Shown here: positions 25,081-36,999 of the stretch, piece after piece | Numbering within the stretch: the first letter of the stretch is position 1 | Layout of the letters: each line of letters opens with the position of its first letter | Origin: Lytechinus variegatus | Lineage: Eukaryota; Echinodermata; Echinoidea; Temnopleuroida; Toxopneustidae | NCBI RefSeq assembly: GCF_018143015.1 | Contig: NC_054743.1 | Location: 24,365,934-24,429,933 of the forward strand | Direction of reading: 5' to 3' | DNA: 64,000 nt | Translations under genes and position numbers: made by a program | Notes under the pieces: model-generated | Told to the model about the DNA's origin: nothing | Databases searched by the model: none | Seen by the model: only the letters and a program-made list of their open reading frames with translations

Positions 25081-25262
25081 TAGGAGTGATAGCTCAGTCG
25101 TTCGAGCGGAGGATTTGTATTCCGGTGACCTGGGTTCGATTCCCACTTGATGCGCTGGTACCCTGTGGTAGGGCATTAATCCTCAGTGCCAGGTCCTTCG
25201 GAGAGGATGCCAGGTCCTCTGGTTACTAGCTGACAAGCATTCATGCTTTCTGAGCAATCAGG
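25081..25262 (+). mobile_element. tRNA-derived SINE, family 1, copy 1
   Basis: A pol III box A-like TAGCTCAGTCG (25090-25100) and box B GGTTCGATTCC (25133-25143) are spaced as in tRNA. They are followed by a shared body with CAGTGCCAGGTCCTTCGGA and GCATTCATGCTTTCT. A second copy is at 26637. The head cannot fold as an intact tRNA, so it is a SINE and not a tRNA gene. Confidence 0.7.
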
Positions 25263-25699
25263 TAAAAATTCACCACCAATACCAACACTATTTTTCAAAC
25301 AAAATGTTTATCAGGCAGTGTTTACATCTGTGGTCACTCTGCATGCAAACCCCCAAATCACTTATAAGCTTTTCTATAATACAGTAATACATTTACAGTT
25401 GAAAAAGTACCCACACTGTCAATATATTTGCCCTTTATTGCTATATCAATCGCCAAGAAATTATATTTGTTTGGATTGAATTTGTAGAAGCAAACAAAAA
25501 TATATTGCACCACCACAAAAAAGTGCTTTAGGGCCATTCATTCAGAGCCACCAATTTCAGTATTAATTTGAAACTGAATATACCACCTAAAACAAAAGTA
25601 AATGGAAAGCGAAGACCTCTTTAAAGTACCTGTATGATTACAAAAATGGACATTGCATAATAGTTGTCAAGGATGAGCATGATTTAGAAATCTGATATC

Positions 25700-25998
25700 A
25701 TGTGGAGCGTTGTGGCCCAGTGGATAGGTCTTCTGACTTTGAAACAGAGGGTCGTGGGTTCGAATCCCAGCCATGGCGTAATTTCCTTCAGCAAGAAATT
25801 TATCCACACTGTGCTGCACTCGACCCAGGTGAGGTGAATGGGTACCCGGCAGGATTAATTCCTTGAATGCATGAGCGCTGAGAGGCAGCTCAAGCTAAAG
25901 CCGGGGTAATAATGATAATAACAACGCGCCTCGGAATAGAATACTTCTAGATAGATGGCGCTATATAAATGCCTATTATTATTATTATTATTATTATA
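25700..25998 (+). mobile_element. tRNA-derived SINE, family 2, copy 1
   Basis: The head has TGGCCCAGTGGATAGG (box A region) and box B GGTTCGAATCC at 25757-25767. The body contains GTGCTGCACTCGACCCAGG and ends AGATGGCGCTATATAAATGC then (TTA)n. A 5'-truncated copy is at 42990-43232. The GCTATATAAATG-(TTA)n tail resembles LINE-type 3' tails elsewhere in the window, as expected if the SINE borrows LINE machinery. Confidence 0.8.
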
Positions 25999-26636
25999 TC
26001 TTGTTCTGCAGCAATAATGCAGGTAAAATAAAAATATGATTTAATTGGTTTCATATGGAGTATGGCCTACTGTAAAAACAAAAAACCTTACCTCTTCATC
26101 CTCCAATGAAATTAATTTGTAGTCCATTTATAGTTTACATTTTTAGGGGGGGGGTGATGGAATGTCTTCAAATTGTCTAATATTTTCTAGTTATCACAGA
26201 AATCAACAATACAATATGAATAGTACTTTGCCTCTTTTACTGGCATTGATATTGATAAGAAAGAAATATCACTGCTACAAATCTTTTGGACATTAGAAAT
26301 GGATACCTTTAATACTAAACATATTTACGATAATTGTCCATAACTGGAAAAGTATAAATCAAAATATATACATGTTCAGATATAATAATATGGAGGATGG
26401 CCCATTTCAGTGGTATTAACAAACTACCACTGTTGCTCCATGGGGTCCTTAATAACATACCATGGCACCACTGTAAAGCATTAAGCAATCTTTTTATTTT
26501 ACTGGATGACGAAATATTTTGTCAAATGTGTTGCACAAAATAAATTAATCTGTCTTCCTTCCCGAATGCTCCCTTTTCACAAAATAAAGTGATGGTTTTT
26601 TTATATCATGGTTCCACAACAAATCAAAAGCCTTCT

Positions 26637-26815
26637 TACGCAATAGCTCAGTCGGGGGATTCGTATTCCGATTACCCAGTTTCGATTCCCACTTGGTGCG
26701 CTAGTGCCCTTTTAAGAAGGCATTAAACCTCAGTACCAGGTCCTTCGGAAAGGACCTTCAGCCGTTGGTATTCTGGTTGCTTGCTTGCAAGCATTCATGC
26801 TTTCTTAGCAAAATA
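26637..26815 (+). mobile_element. tRNA-derived SINE, family 1, copy 2
   Basis: Diverged copy of the 25081 SINE with AATAGCTCAGTCGGGGGATT, TTTCGATTCCCACTTGGTGC and AGTACCAGGTCCTTCGGAAA in the same order. Box B has one change (TTTCGATTCC). Confidence 0.7.
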
Positions 26816-27476
26816 TCAGTACCAATACTATTTCATTAACTTGTAGTGAACTATTACCTCTGTTACACCCAAAGCTGTATCAATGAATTTTACAGTAAAT
26901 TGGATATTGTCTGTCCTTATTTCATTTCTAGAAATGTATCATTCAAAACAATAAATTTGAGTCTTCTTGATCACATTCAGTCCTTGTTATCCGTGGAGCC
27001 CTACACCCAAGATAAATCAGGCAGAAATCATGGGAAATGTGTATTGGATGGAAGTTAAATTGTGTTCTATGGGTTATAACCAAATTTTCTTGCAAGGCTT
27101 CTGGGATAACAAGGGTCATACGCAGTTGTCTTTATATGTATTCAAACATGTTCAATTAGATTATTTTTTAGTATTGTTTCGTATTATGTTATTTATATCT
27201 TGTACCTTGATATGTTTTTGGAGAGATGAGTTTTGCCATTTATATATAAGTAATGTTTGTTATCAAGAGGGATGCCAAAATCTGTTATTATAGAGAAGTG
27301 GTATGCTACTCATATACAATAAAATCATCTTTTTGTAGAAAATACAAATGTTATCTTTGTGATTCCTTTGTCTTGGCAAATTTAAAGATTAAGTTATCCC
27401 TATTACTCTCTAGAGAATACAAATATACAAGTGATAAAGCTACCATTTCTCAGTACTATTTGACATATTCTCCTTA

Positions 27477-27965
27477 AAGGGGTGGTCCAGGCTGGAAATA
27501 TTTATTTTTCAATAAATAGAGTAAAATTCACAGAGCAAAATGCTGAAAAATTGATCAAAATTGGATTGCAAATAACACAGTTATTGAATTTTAAAAATTT
27601 GTATTATTCCGGTGAAACAGTTCTAGGCATATCTTTATGACACAATTGGATTGACAAATGATTAAGTGCATTAGTTATTTATGGCCACAACTTATTTCAT
27701 CATAATGGAGACACATCATTTACACATGTTAGCAAAAATGAAACATTTATGATTTCATGTAATAACATAAAAGGAAAGTGGGGATGTGACATCATCATTA
27801 GCTCACTTATTGAATATTCATGAAGATGTGCATAATACTGTTTTCACAAAATATTAAAATTCAATAACTTTGTTATTTGTTATCCGATTCTGATGAAATT
27901 TTCAGCATTTTGCTCTGAATTTTACTCTGATTATTTAGATATGTTTTCAGCCCGGACTATCCCTT
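27477..27965. mobile_element. long-TIR MITE, family B (TA-flanked)
   Basis: Flanked by TA on both sides. The ends AAGGGGTGGTCCAGGCTG and (reverse complement) AAGGGATAGTCCGGGCTG start long imperfect arms. The internal word TGATCAAAATTGGATTGCAA is analogous to the TCAAAATCGGATGTAAAATA of family A, suggesting a distant relationship. Non-coding. Confidence 0.75.
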
Positions 27966-28758
27966 TAAAATGACAGTAGACTGACTTTGCACCAACTTAA
28001 ACAGAGGTCGAGACGATAAGTGGATATATGAGTAAATCAGTATGCACTTATTTGCTAATATACAAATAAGACCATCTTTTTTGACAATACATCTTTCTTA
28101 CATCTCCTTCCCTTTTTAACACCTTTGAATTAAGATAGGGACTATCATCCCTGCTGCATGCAGTGACTTAAAATTTGTCAAGTCTACTGTCATTTTTGAA
28201 GAAAAAAAGTCTTGGGACAGATTTTTGTGACATTTTAAACATGTCCACAAATATTGTAGAACAATGAAAAATTTTAAAACCAGATTTCCAACACTTCGTT
28301 TCATAACCTTAACGTTAACAAAAATCTTAGAGCAGAATCGAAAAGTACATAAACCTGGCATACCTAAATCTGCATTATAAAAAGTAATTTGTAAAATAAA
28401 ATACTTTCAACTTTTCCTTCGCCAAATGAGAATGAACATGAATAGAAATAAAATATATGTTTGTTTATGATATGAATACAATTCGCAAAAATATTTTGGA
28501 TCTATTTCAATTCAATACCATACATTTACAAACATTATAATACAAGTATTAACTTTGAAGTTTACAAAAACTTTATAGGACATAATGCAATCCATTATAC
28601 TACATTATATTTCATTTCTCAAGTATCTTACACTGAAGATATAATAACAATTGTTAAAGTAATGACCACATTACTCCTTAATATATAGGCCCTACAGGTC
28701 GTGTTATAAAGAATAAACAAACATATGTCACCTCGGGTTCTCCTAACAACCATTATTA

Positions 28759-31700
28759 TTATTTTACACCAATGGCAAGAAATTTCTTGTAATACTTGTC
28801 CTCGTCCAGACATTGTAACATGAACCTTGCTACATCAGCTCGAGGTATGGATGTAGATGCATTCACGAACTGACGTTCTTCTACGACGAATGGTTGACCT
28901 GTGGAATAAAAGTTATTTTTCATTGTATCGATTTTTTAAATATTTTTTTCTTTATTTGTTTTATTTATTCATTTATTTACTTATTTCTAGTTACTTATTT
29001 ACTTATTTATTTACTCACTTATTTCTATTTATTTAATAAATAATTAAGATTTATCTATTTATTTATCATTATTTTTTGAGGGGGGTCAGAAAAGGGTGAG
29101 AAGTGAGAAGAAAATGGGAGAAAGAGCGAGGAATGTGTTTTCAATGGAAAGAGAAACATGAACTCCAGTTAATTCAAATACATTATACAGCATAACTAAT
29201 AGATCTTTTTACCGGAGGGTGCGGGGGGGTTGACATGACAAGGTGGAAACCATACTCATTCATGGACCTCCAAAACGACCCAAAACAAGTAATCATCATT
29301 TCATCGCAGAGAATTTGTTTTCTTTAACCACTAAAAAAACATGTTTTGTGAATTGGTCATAAAAATCATCGTTTTGCATCTCAAAATTCTTACTTTATTT
29401 GTCTGTTTTAAATACATAATGACGATAATCAAGATAATGAAAAAAAAGAGGGGGAAGAAAAGGAGATGTAAATAGTACCTGTGCTCTGTTTGCTATTGAG
29501 CTGAGCGGGTCTCACAGCAGTGTAGTCGATATCTTGGCATTCTGTCTCCAGATATGTTTCCATAATGAGCATATCACTCAAGACCTTCTTGAGCATAGGT
29601 CTGATCACCCAACGGGCTACGAACCCGGGATCGTCTTTAGGGTCGACTATGAGGAATGCAAGCGAGTAAAAATCAAAGCAGATCAAATCAATCCAAGTCA
29701 ATTCAGGTCACGTGACTTATTGTAAAAATTAAGTAGAGTCCAATTAAATCAATGAAGTCCAGTCGGACGTAATCTAATCCATTCAGATCAAATTAAATCA
29801 AGTGAGATCAACTCATTCAAATTGAACCAAGTTAAATCAATTGAAATATATTAATTCAAGAGCTCAATCAAGTCGAGTCAATTCAAGTCAACTGAAAAAA
29901 AAACGTTCAGTCAAGTTATGTCAAATAAAAGTCAACAATAATTCACGTCATATCAAATCACATATTTTTTCCACTCTAAAACACGTCACTTGTCTATTGC
30001 ACTTTAAACAACAAAAAATATAACAGACTTTCCTGGTCGTGTGTAAGGCAATATAGCCAATAAACGCATTTCGCAATGGGATTCGAACCCGGGACCTCAT
30101 AGTCCACAGCTGGTCCCTGGACTTAAACTAAAGGGCCTACACTCTCCTAACATACCTTGCGTATACCAAGATGTGATTACGACGAATCTTTTCACGTTGG
30201 CATGTCTCATGGCTTCCACGATTGCTTTGCAAGATCTTGAGTAGAGCGTGACTGTAGAGAATAAGGTCTGGCCACCAAGACCAGACAGGACTGCATCGCA
30301 ACCATCGAAGATTGGTTGAAGACTATCAGACGAATATATATCACCCTTTACAATCTGTAGTAGAGATGGATGACAGAAGACAAAAGCAAAATGCTCGATT
30401 AATCGAACACGTATCAATACTTGAAGGTCAAGTCCACCCTAGAAAATGTTAATTTGAATAAATATAGAAAAATCAAACTAGCATACCGCTGAAAATTTCA
30501 TCGAAATCGGATGTAAAATAAGAAAGTTATGACATTTTAAGTTTCGTTTATTTTTCACAAAACAGTGATATGCACAACTCAGTGACATGCAAATAAGACA
30601 GTCAATGATGCCCCTCACTATTTCTTTTGTTTTTTTGTTTGAACTATACAATATTCCATTTTCTAAAAACAAATTTGACAATAAGGACCAACTTGACTGA
30701 AACAAATATAATATGATTTCAACAGATCCAAAAAACTGACTAAACATTTCATCAAAATTGGACAAGGAATGAGAAAGTTTAATGACATTTCAAAATTGTG
30801 TATAATTCGGTTAAAAGTCACATGCATGTTTTCATGAATATGTTATGAGCAAGGTGATGCCATATACCCACTTATTGTTTTGCATATCATTATATGAATT
30901 CATATTTATTAAATTCTGTCAACAAGGGAGACACATCATACACACATGTATAAAAATATAGAATAAGACATAAGAACCGGCCTGAGAAGAATGAGATGGA
31001 TGTCCTACATAATTATGGATATTACCGAATTCTTCTTGTAAAAGAAAAAAAATGACGTGTAAGAGAAAAGAAGGTCAGATTCGTGAAATACTTCGAAATT
31101 TCAAATTAACTGATTGTTCTAAATTGATATGCAACACCTTTTAATAAGTTAAAGGAAACTAGGAATAACACCACATGGCAAATATCAGTAAACATTCTAG
31201 GTTGACTATCACGACCAGTGGCGTAATGAGATAAAACTTTGTGGGGAATTAAACTGGGTAACATTTTTTTAAAGTCGTGAGTAAGCGAGGAGAGCGAGCG
31301 AGGATAGTGAACATTTTTTGTTTCACAGTATTGACTGCACAGGGAGAGAGTGAAAGAGAGAGAGAGAGGGGGGGGGGAGATTTTTTTTATTATTAATTTT
31401 CTAAATTGATAGCTAATTTTGACATGATCTTTAAAAATATGCTATCATATTGTCCCCTTTTGTTCTTTCTTGTGTTCTTCTTTTCTGTTCCTTTCCTAGT
31501 CGTGCAAGTGCCCCAAATGATTTTCATTTGAAATTACCGAAAGAAACCGTATCCCCCCCCTTTCATCTGCGCTGTCCCTCGGTATGTAGCTATGTTCAGT
31601 TCACACCCTGGACTTTGTTTTCAGTTGTCAATAAGCCCGTTTAGACAACGGGCAATTTTCTCCTAATTACATGAATTACCTAGTAACACCTGTGCAGTCA

Positions 31701-33912
31701 ACAAATAAATGCAATTCGTGACAAATCTAAGTCGTTTCATGAAGCATTAAGCAACAATGCTATCTTATTGCTCAATACACCACTCCCCTTGTTAGCGGTC
31801 CTTTTTTTTTATAAAATTAATGATTCCCATCCAATTTTGATTCCGAATGCAGTGATCATTTCGATGTGTTCTATTCCACATAATAAAAGAGGTGCATAGG
31901 TTAGATACACTCAATAGGATTGTTTCGAATAGAATTTCATATCGGTATTCGTTCTTGACAATCTGTAAGCTTGTCAGGAGCTTGCAAGATAAAAAAAAGT
32001 TATTGTTATTTGTAGAGAGCGATAGAGAGAGAGAGAGAGAGAGGGAGAGGGTGAAAGAGAGAGGGATAGATATTTAAAATTCATATTTTCAAAAAGTATT
32101 GGCGGTTGAACAAAAGAAATAAATGGCTTTTACCCTTTCGTAATATTGACATTGATTCCAGTTGGGAAACAAGGTGGGTGTTTCATAAAGCTGTTCGTAA
32201 GTTAAGAGCGACTTTAAGAACGACTGTGATCCTTTCTTGTGGTAAATGGTATATACATTGACGATGGTTTAGCGCGTAAGAAGGGTTCACCAGTCGTTCT
32301 TAAAGTCGCTCTTATCTTACGAACAGCTTTATGAAACGGCCCCCATGAATTTGTTTTCTGACAACACAAAAAGGGGGAGGATTCTACCCCACCCTCTCCT
32401 TCACTCAGGTAAGATAGTAGTCAGGTAGTCGGGAGCAATGCTGCAGTCAAATGGTTTCCCGTACAGCGACTCGAAAAAACAACAACAAACGTTTTATTCA
32501 TTTCTATTCAAACCACCTACAAACAAATGTTTGAACACAGGGCCCGTTGCAGAAAGAGTTGCAATCAATCGCAACTCTAAAAATCACGCGCAATTTGATT
32601 TTCGACCAATCAACAACGCGCATTCGGGACTTGCCCATGATTTTTAGAGTTGCGATTGATTGCAACTCTTTCTGCAACGGGCCCCAGGGGCTCGCTGTAC
32701 GACCGCCGTAGGGAAAATGTGACTGCGCCATAATCAGCACTATTGACTCTTTCGCATTTAAATGGCTTTCAACACAAAATGTAGCTTGTGTATACCACCA
32801 ATCATAAGAAAACCTAAACATAACTTTAACCTCGAACTTGTGTTTCTCCATACGATTATGTAACGATGCACATGGTGATGATACTGATGCATAGGCGGCG
32901 GAAGCGGGGGGGACGTGTCCCCAAAAAAATTTGAGGAGGGGGGGGGACGGTCCGTCCTATATTTGTAGGTTGAGAACCTTTTTTTTTGTTGCTTGTCAAA
33001 TTTTTTTTGGGGTTGTCCCCTCCTAAATTTTTTGGCTTCCGTCGCCAATGTACTGATGTAATGATGATGCTAATAACAATGTTTGCATTGCGTCAACACT
33101 TCAATCGATCGAGCAATATTATCACAATTTTAGCACATTAGTTATCTATACGGACTATGTTCACAATAGTAATAATAATTCAGTCTAGTATGTAATGGGC
33201 AATTCGTCATTTATATCATAAATAATCAATAGAAGTGAGGAGGTGGTCATAAATTAGCGGGCCCAGTCATGTTCCAGCAATATGGAAATCATGAATGATG
33301 TCAGAAACCCTATCTGTCTTGACAGATACTTTGCTTTACATTTTAATTAAATCACGTATATCAGAAGCTTAAACGCTTAATCATGTGTATTCGCAGCTAT
33401 ATTAAGCCAAGTAAAACCCATTTCGAGATGCTATCGGTAGCCAATTTAGCCGCCCTCAAAAAAATTGTCTCTTAAAATATGTTTGACAATGAATGATAAA
33501 AATGTTCAGACGTCCATCCATGTAATTTAAAATATTACTGTTGACTAAATGATGTTGACGTCGTCGACAAAATAATTTTTGAGCGACAATACTTGAAGTA
33601 GTAGATTCGGAAGCGATTTCGCATGAAAAGGGGATAGAAAGAGGGGTAAGGGGGATAGGGTGAGATATAGAAGGAGGGAGACATAGACAAGAGGGATGGG
33701 AGAGAGAGAGAAAGGTGTGAAGAATGAGAGAATAGGAAATGTCGGAAATGGGACGGTCTTACCTTCAAACTGAAGTCGTCGACATTCTGCTCGATATCAC
33801 GTAGTTTCTCAGGATCTCTGACCACGGCAACGACCTGGTGACCAGCCTTGATGGCTTGAAGAATAAGGCTTTGTCCTGTCCGGCCTGTAGCGCCCAAAAT
33901 GGCCAACTTCAT
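28759..33912 (-). CDS. BLVRB-like NAD(P)-binding oxidoreductase A (flavin reductase-like)
   Basis: Complete four-exon gene: 33763-33912, 30156-30354, 29479-29646 and 28759-28898, giving 218 residues, close to the ~206 of human BLVRB. Every junction is GT-AG and phases fit (0, 1, 1). The atypical short-chain dehydrogenase fold is shown by the N-terminal dinucleotide motif GATGRTG (residues 7-13) after a beta strand, VVRDPEKL (31-38) at the second strand, KGDIYS (53-58), CDAVLSGLGG (69-78), TSWYTQ (111-116) and RADVARFML (192-200) near the C-terminus. Expected role: cytosolic NAD(P)H-dependent reduction of flavins or biliverdin-like substrates. Human BLVRB histidines thought to lie near the substrate appear replaced (region VRPAQL), so substrate is open. 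A paralogue in the same orientation lies at 42336-47399. The start has a candidate TATA box about 52 nt upstream. Intron 1 holds several MITEs. Confidence 0.87.
28930..29070. repeat. (TTTA)n-like AT-rich tract in intron 3 of reductase A
   Basis: Degenerate TTTAT/TTACT repeat lying between exons 3 and 4 of the reductase A gene. Confidence 0.7.
29665..29965. repeat. degenerate ~10-bp AATCAAGTC repeat
   Basis: About 300 bp built from variants of TCAAATCAA, AATTCAAGTCA and AGTCAAGT with no other content. It begins within ~20-30 bp of the exon 3 acceptor of reductase A, in intron 2, and so occupies the place where the branch point would be. Confidence 0.65.
30424..30985. mobile_element. broken family A MITE fused to family B-like repeat
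   Basis: The left end AAGGTCAAGTCCACCCTAGA and ATCGGATGTAAAATAAGAAA match MITE family A up to about 30700. There the sequence switches to CATCAAAATTGGACAAGGAA and ACCCACTTATTG-type sequence resembling the family B element at 27477. The right end of family A is missing. Lies in intron 1 of reductase A. Confidence 0.6.
31340..31376. repeat. (GA)n then poly-G
   Basis: AGAGAGAGAG tract ending in a run of nine or more G. Another (GA)n tract with similar composition lies at 32018-32065. Confidence 0.8.
32018..32065. repeat. (GA)n microsatellite
   Basis: Purine tract of mostly GA dinucleotides in intron 1 of reductase A. Confidence 0.8.
32173..32344. mobile_element. short palindromic MITE with ~45-bp arms
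   Basis: TTTCATAAAGCTGTTCGTAA on the left is repeated exactly as the complement on the right, and the match continues through AAGAGCGACTTTAAGAACGA. Arms are nearly perfect with a ~65-bp loop, implying a recent insertion or a constrained hairpin. Confidence 0.8.
32540..32685. mobile_element. short palindromic MITE, family C, ~47-bp perfect arms
   Basis: The left arm begins GGGCCCGTTGCAGAAAGAGT and runs to TCTAAAAATCA; the right arm is its perfect complement. The ~50-bp loop contains GCATTCGGGACTTGC. Related copies: the interrupted element at 52916-53828, which shares the loop phrase, and a fragment near 61935. Confidence 0.85.
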
Positions 33913-33963
33913 GTTTGAAATAGATTGAAAGTAGATCGTGTTAACTGCGCACGGTATTGCCGG

Positions 33964-33971
33964 TATTTATA
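33964..33971 (-). promoter_or_regulatory. TATA box of reductase A
   Basis: Reads TATAAATA on the minus strand, 52-59 nt upstream of the ATG at 33912. A start site about 30 nt downstream would leave a 5' leader of roughly 20-30 nt with no upstream ATG. Confidence 0.5.
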
Positions 33972-33979
33972 TCTATATT

Positions 33980-36280
33980 ATATTGCATGCAATTTTTATG
34001 GAACAATATCGAAGTCTCATAATTATCTCGTACTTTGAACATGACCTCGTACAAACAGAGTTAATGATTATTAGTCGTGATCTTTGTGTGACCCTGTCAA
34101 GAACCTCAATCATTCACAGCAAAATATCAATGAATAATTTCTAAACGATATGATTTACTAAAATGCGTAAGCGATGTGCTGAACATAATTATATAGGCTA
34201 CAAAATAGTTTACCTCAAGTCCCCCCTTCTCCGTATCCACCCCTTGCGTATAATACACGAAACCTCTTGCAACCCTTTTCCACAGAGTTGGATTAAAGAG
34301 TTCCCATTTTCCAGCAGATAATAAAGAATATATATTTTACAGAATTACGGGAAATTACCCTAGCTGGTGTCAAGTTTGTTTTACTCATGCAAGTAAGGAA
34401 TATATGTCAAATATTTTTGGGGCAAAATAATCTATAAAACGAAATAGAATCGTTGCACTTAATATGCCTTTAATACATCATAGCCAGTCTCCATCCATAT
34501 AGTGACCGCTGTATTTCATTTGATTCAATGGTTTTAATATACCACAATTACGTTGTGTCATAATTATCTTGTTTGTTTCAAATCAAAACCACTTTAATGT
34601 ATTTTTGTTTCTTCGTTTTGATCTATCTTCATTGCGTTAAGAATTTTTAATCACTATTTTTTTCCGGGAACCTATGATTACAAGCTATGTTTTTTAATAG
34701 GTTCCTCATATTCACGTTACTAAATTCAATTATGCTGTCATGTTTTTTAAACAGTGAATGCAATTGTCATTATGTTCTTATTTGTTCAAGATGTATGTAT
34801 TTTGGTGGAAAGTGAAACAAAAAAATATAAATAAAATCAATCAAATATCTAAAATTTTATTTACATCTAGAGTTCCCCATGATAATTGTCGAGAAAATAT
34901 GGTTTTACTTTAAAAGGGTAGCTATAGACAACCATCACGTTATTCCTTTTCATTATTCTTTTGCAGTGGCGAATTCAGGTAGATGCACTTCTGGCCCATG
35001 CCCCCCCCCCCCCTTCGAGAGCCAATGTTTGTTAGGGGAATATATGATCTGCATGCGCAAGTAAGGATCCTTTTTTATTCTTGGTTTTCAAAATGTTCCT
35101 GACATAAATCACCATTACATTAATTGGGAGTGAAGATCTGGTTTTTTGGAGGGGTGGGGGGGGGGGGGGCTTGTTAATTTTTTTGAATGAAAATGTCCCC
35201 CATTTTGAAAAAAATATGGATCCACCCATGCTTTATTATGTCAGTTTAAGATCAACTCTTCATACAATTTTCAGTTTGGAAATAAATTTTGCTACCGACA
35301 TTACAATACCTCTCGTTCTCAGCATGTAGGTCCATGGTCTCAGCAGTGCAGGAGTGATTCTATATCGACTTCATAGAAACATCTTGACAGAGGCATTTAC
35401 TCCATGCAAACTTGCTTATACTTTGACGATCACAATAATTCTGCAACTTACAGCCTTGAACAGTTGAAGAGAGTGCAGTCTTGACCAAATATTTATCCCT
35501 CACTGACATTGGTCATATTGGTGATGCTCTCCGGAGGCCTTGAACAGTGAAGTAATTAAACAGTAATAAACTTCATTAACGAAACTAAAATGGCTGAACT
35601 CACACGTACGCAATCCCTGTCCAATCATGCCTGGCCTAAGCTTTTCTTGATGGTCAGTCACATGATAACAGATTCACCTCTACGCGCCCTTGCTTCTTCT
35701 CTCAAAACAAATCCGAAAGTCTTTCTTAAAAACCGCTCAACCAAGATTTGGTAGATGAGAACGTTAAGATGGAATTTACAGAATGTATGTTCACCATTCA
35801 TACTTCTTTTGAAGCCAATACATTTCAGGCAAAAAACAGACAATCTACAAAAGGAACAAAGCGCTTACATGGCTTAGGTCCAATCGGGGTCCAGACTATT
35901 TTTTTAGGGGGGGGTCTTCAGGGGCTTTAAATTTGTGACATTGGTTTATTCATGGACCAATAGGTCCATGGTTTATTTCAACTTGTCAATGTAAGGAAAT
36001 TGGACTAGCGTGAGCAACACAGGGATCTGCAACATCAGTCAGTCTCTTTCTCCAGGCCTGGGGATCAGTTAGTTTCAAATGTTCAATTGGAGCGAAACGA
36101 CCGAGTGAAAAAAAGAATATGTATATTATTTCTTCTGTTTCATTTCACAATAAGGGGGATACAACTGGCAATAAGGAAAGGGCTATGTATTGTTACCCTC
36201 TCCAGGTATTCCAAATATATCATAAAAGTGAGTGAATGTAGAGAACCAGCGAGAAAAATTCTCAATTTCAAGAGAGAAAC
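33980..36280. other. no gene seen; intergenic between the reductases
   Basis: AT-rich. Contains C and G runs (34999-35012, about 35157-35170, about 35908) of the type found at the ends or centres of MITEs. No exon-like stretch found. Confidence 0.45.
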
Positions 36281-36283
36281 TTA

Positions 36284-36878
36284 AGGGGCAAGTCCACAAC
36301 AGAAAAATCTTGATTTGAATAATAGAGAAAAATCAAACTAGCATACCGCTGAAAATTTTATCAAAATCGGATGTAAAATAAGAAAGTTAAATTGTAGAGT
36401 TTCGTTTATTTTTCACAAAACAGTGATATGCACAACTAAGTGACATGCAAATGAGACAGTCGAGGATGTCCCTCACTCACAATTTATTTAGTTTCTTATT
36501 GTTTGAATGATACAATATTTCATTTTTTACGAATTTGACAATAGGGACCAACTTGACAGAATAATATAGTATTAAACAATGCAAATTCCACATGTTCAGG
36601 AAGGAACTAATCATTGTTTCACTTGACAATGAGGAGATAATTAGAATATTTTGTATTTCATATAATAAAATACAAGAGAAATAGTGAGTGGATGTTATCA
36701 GTCTCCTCATTTGCGTGCTGACCAGGATGTGCATGTAACTGTTTTGTAAAATTAAGCAAAACTTTAAAATATCATAACATTCTTATTTTACATCCGATTT
36801 TGATGAAATTTTCATTGTCATCCTTTTATTTTTCTCATTTTATTCAAATAAACTGTTTGTTGGGGTGTACTTGTCCTT
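36284..36878. mobile_element. long-TIR MITE, family A, copy 2
   Basis: TA-flanked (36282-36283 and 36879-36880). Starts AAGGGGCAAGTCCA and ends TGTACTTGTCCTT, with ATCGGATGTAAAATAAGAAA in the left arm and its complement in the right arm. Confidence 0.85.
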
Positions 36879-36999
36879 TAACATTCTAGCGATCTCTGGC
36901 GGGGGACATCTCCCCCAGCTTTCCCATCTTCATTGATCACCATGTTTGGAGTGAAAGCAGACATGTAATTTTCTGTCCGACTAATTCAATAGTACAAAA

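Noticed and set aside
25081..25160. tRNA gene suggested by box A and box B
   Set aside because: Repeated in the window with the same non-tRNA body and unable to form a complete cloverleaf; it is a SINE head. The same applies to 25700, 26637 and 43521.
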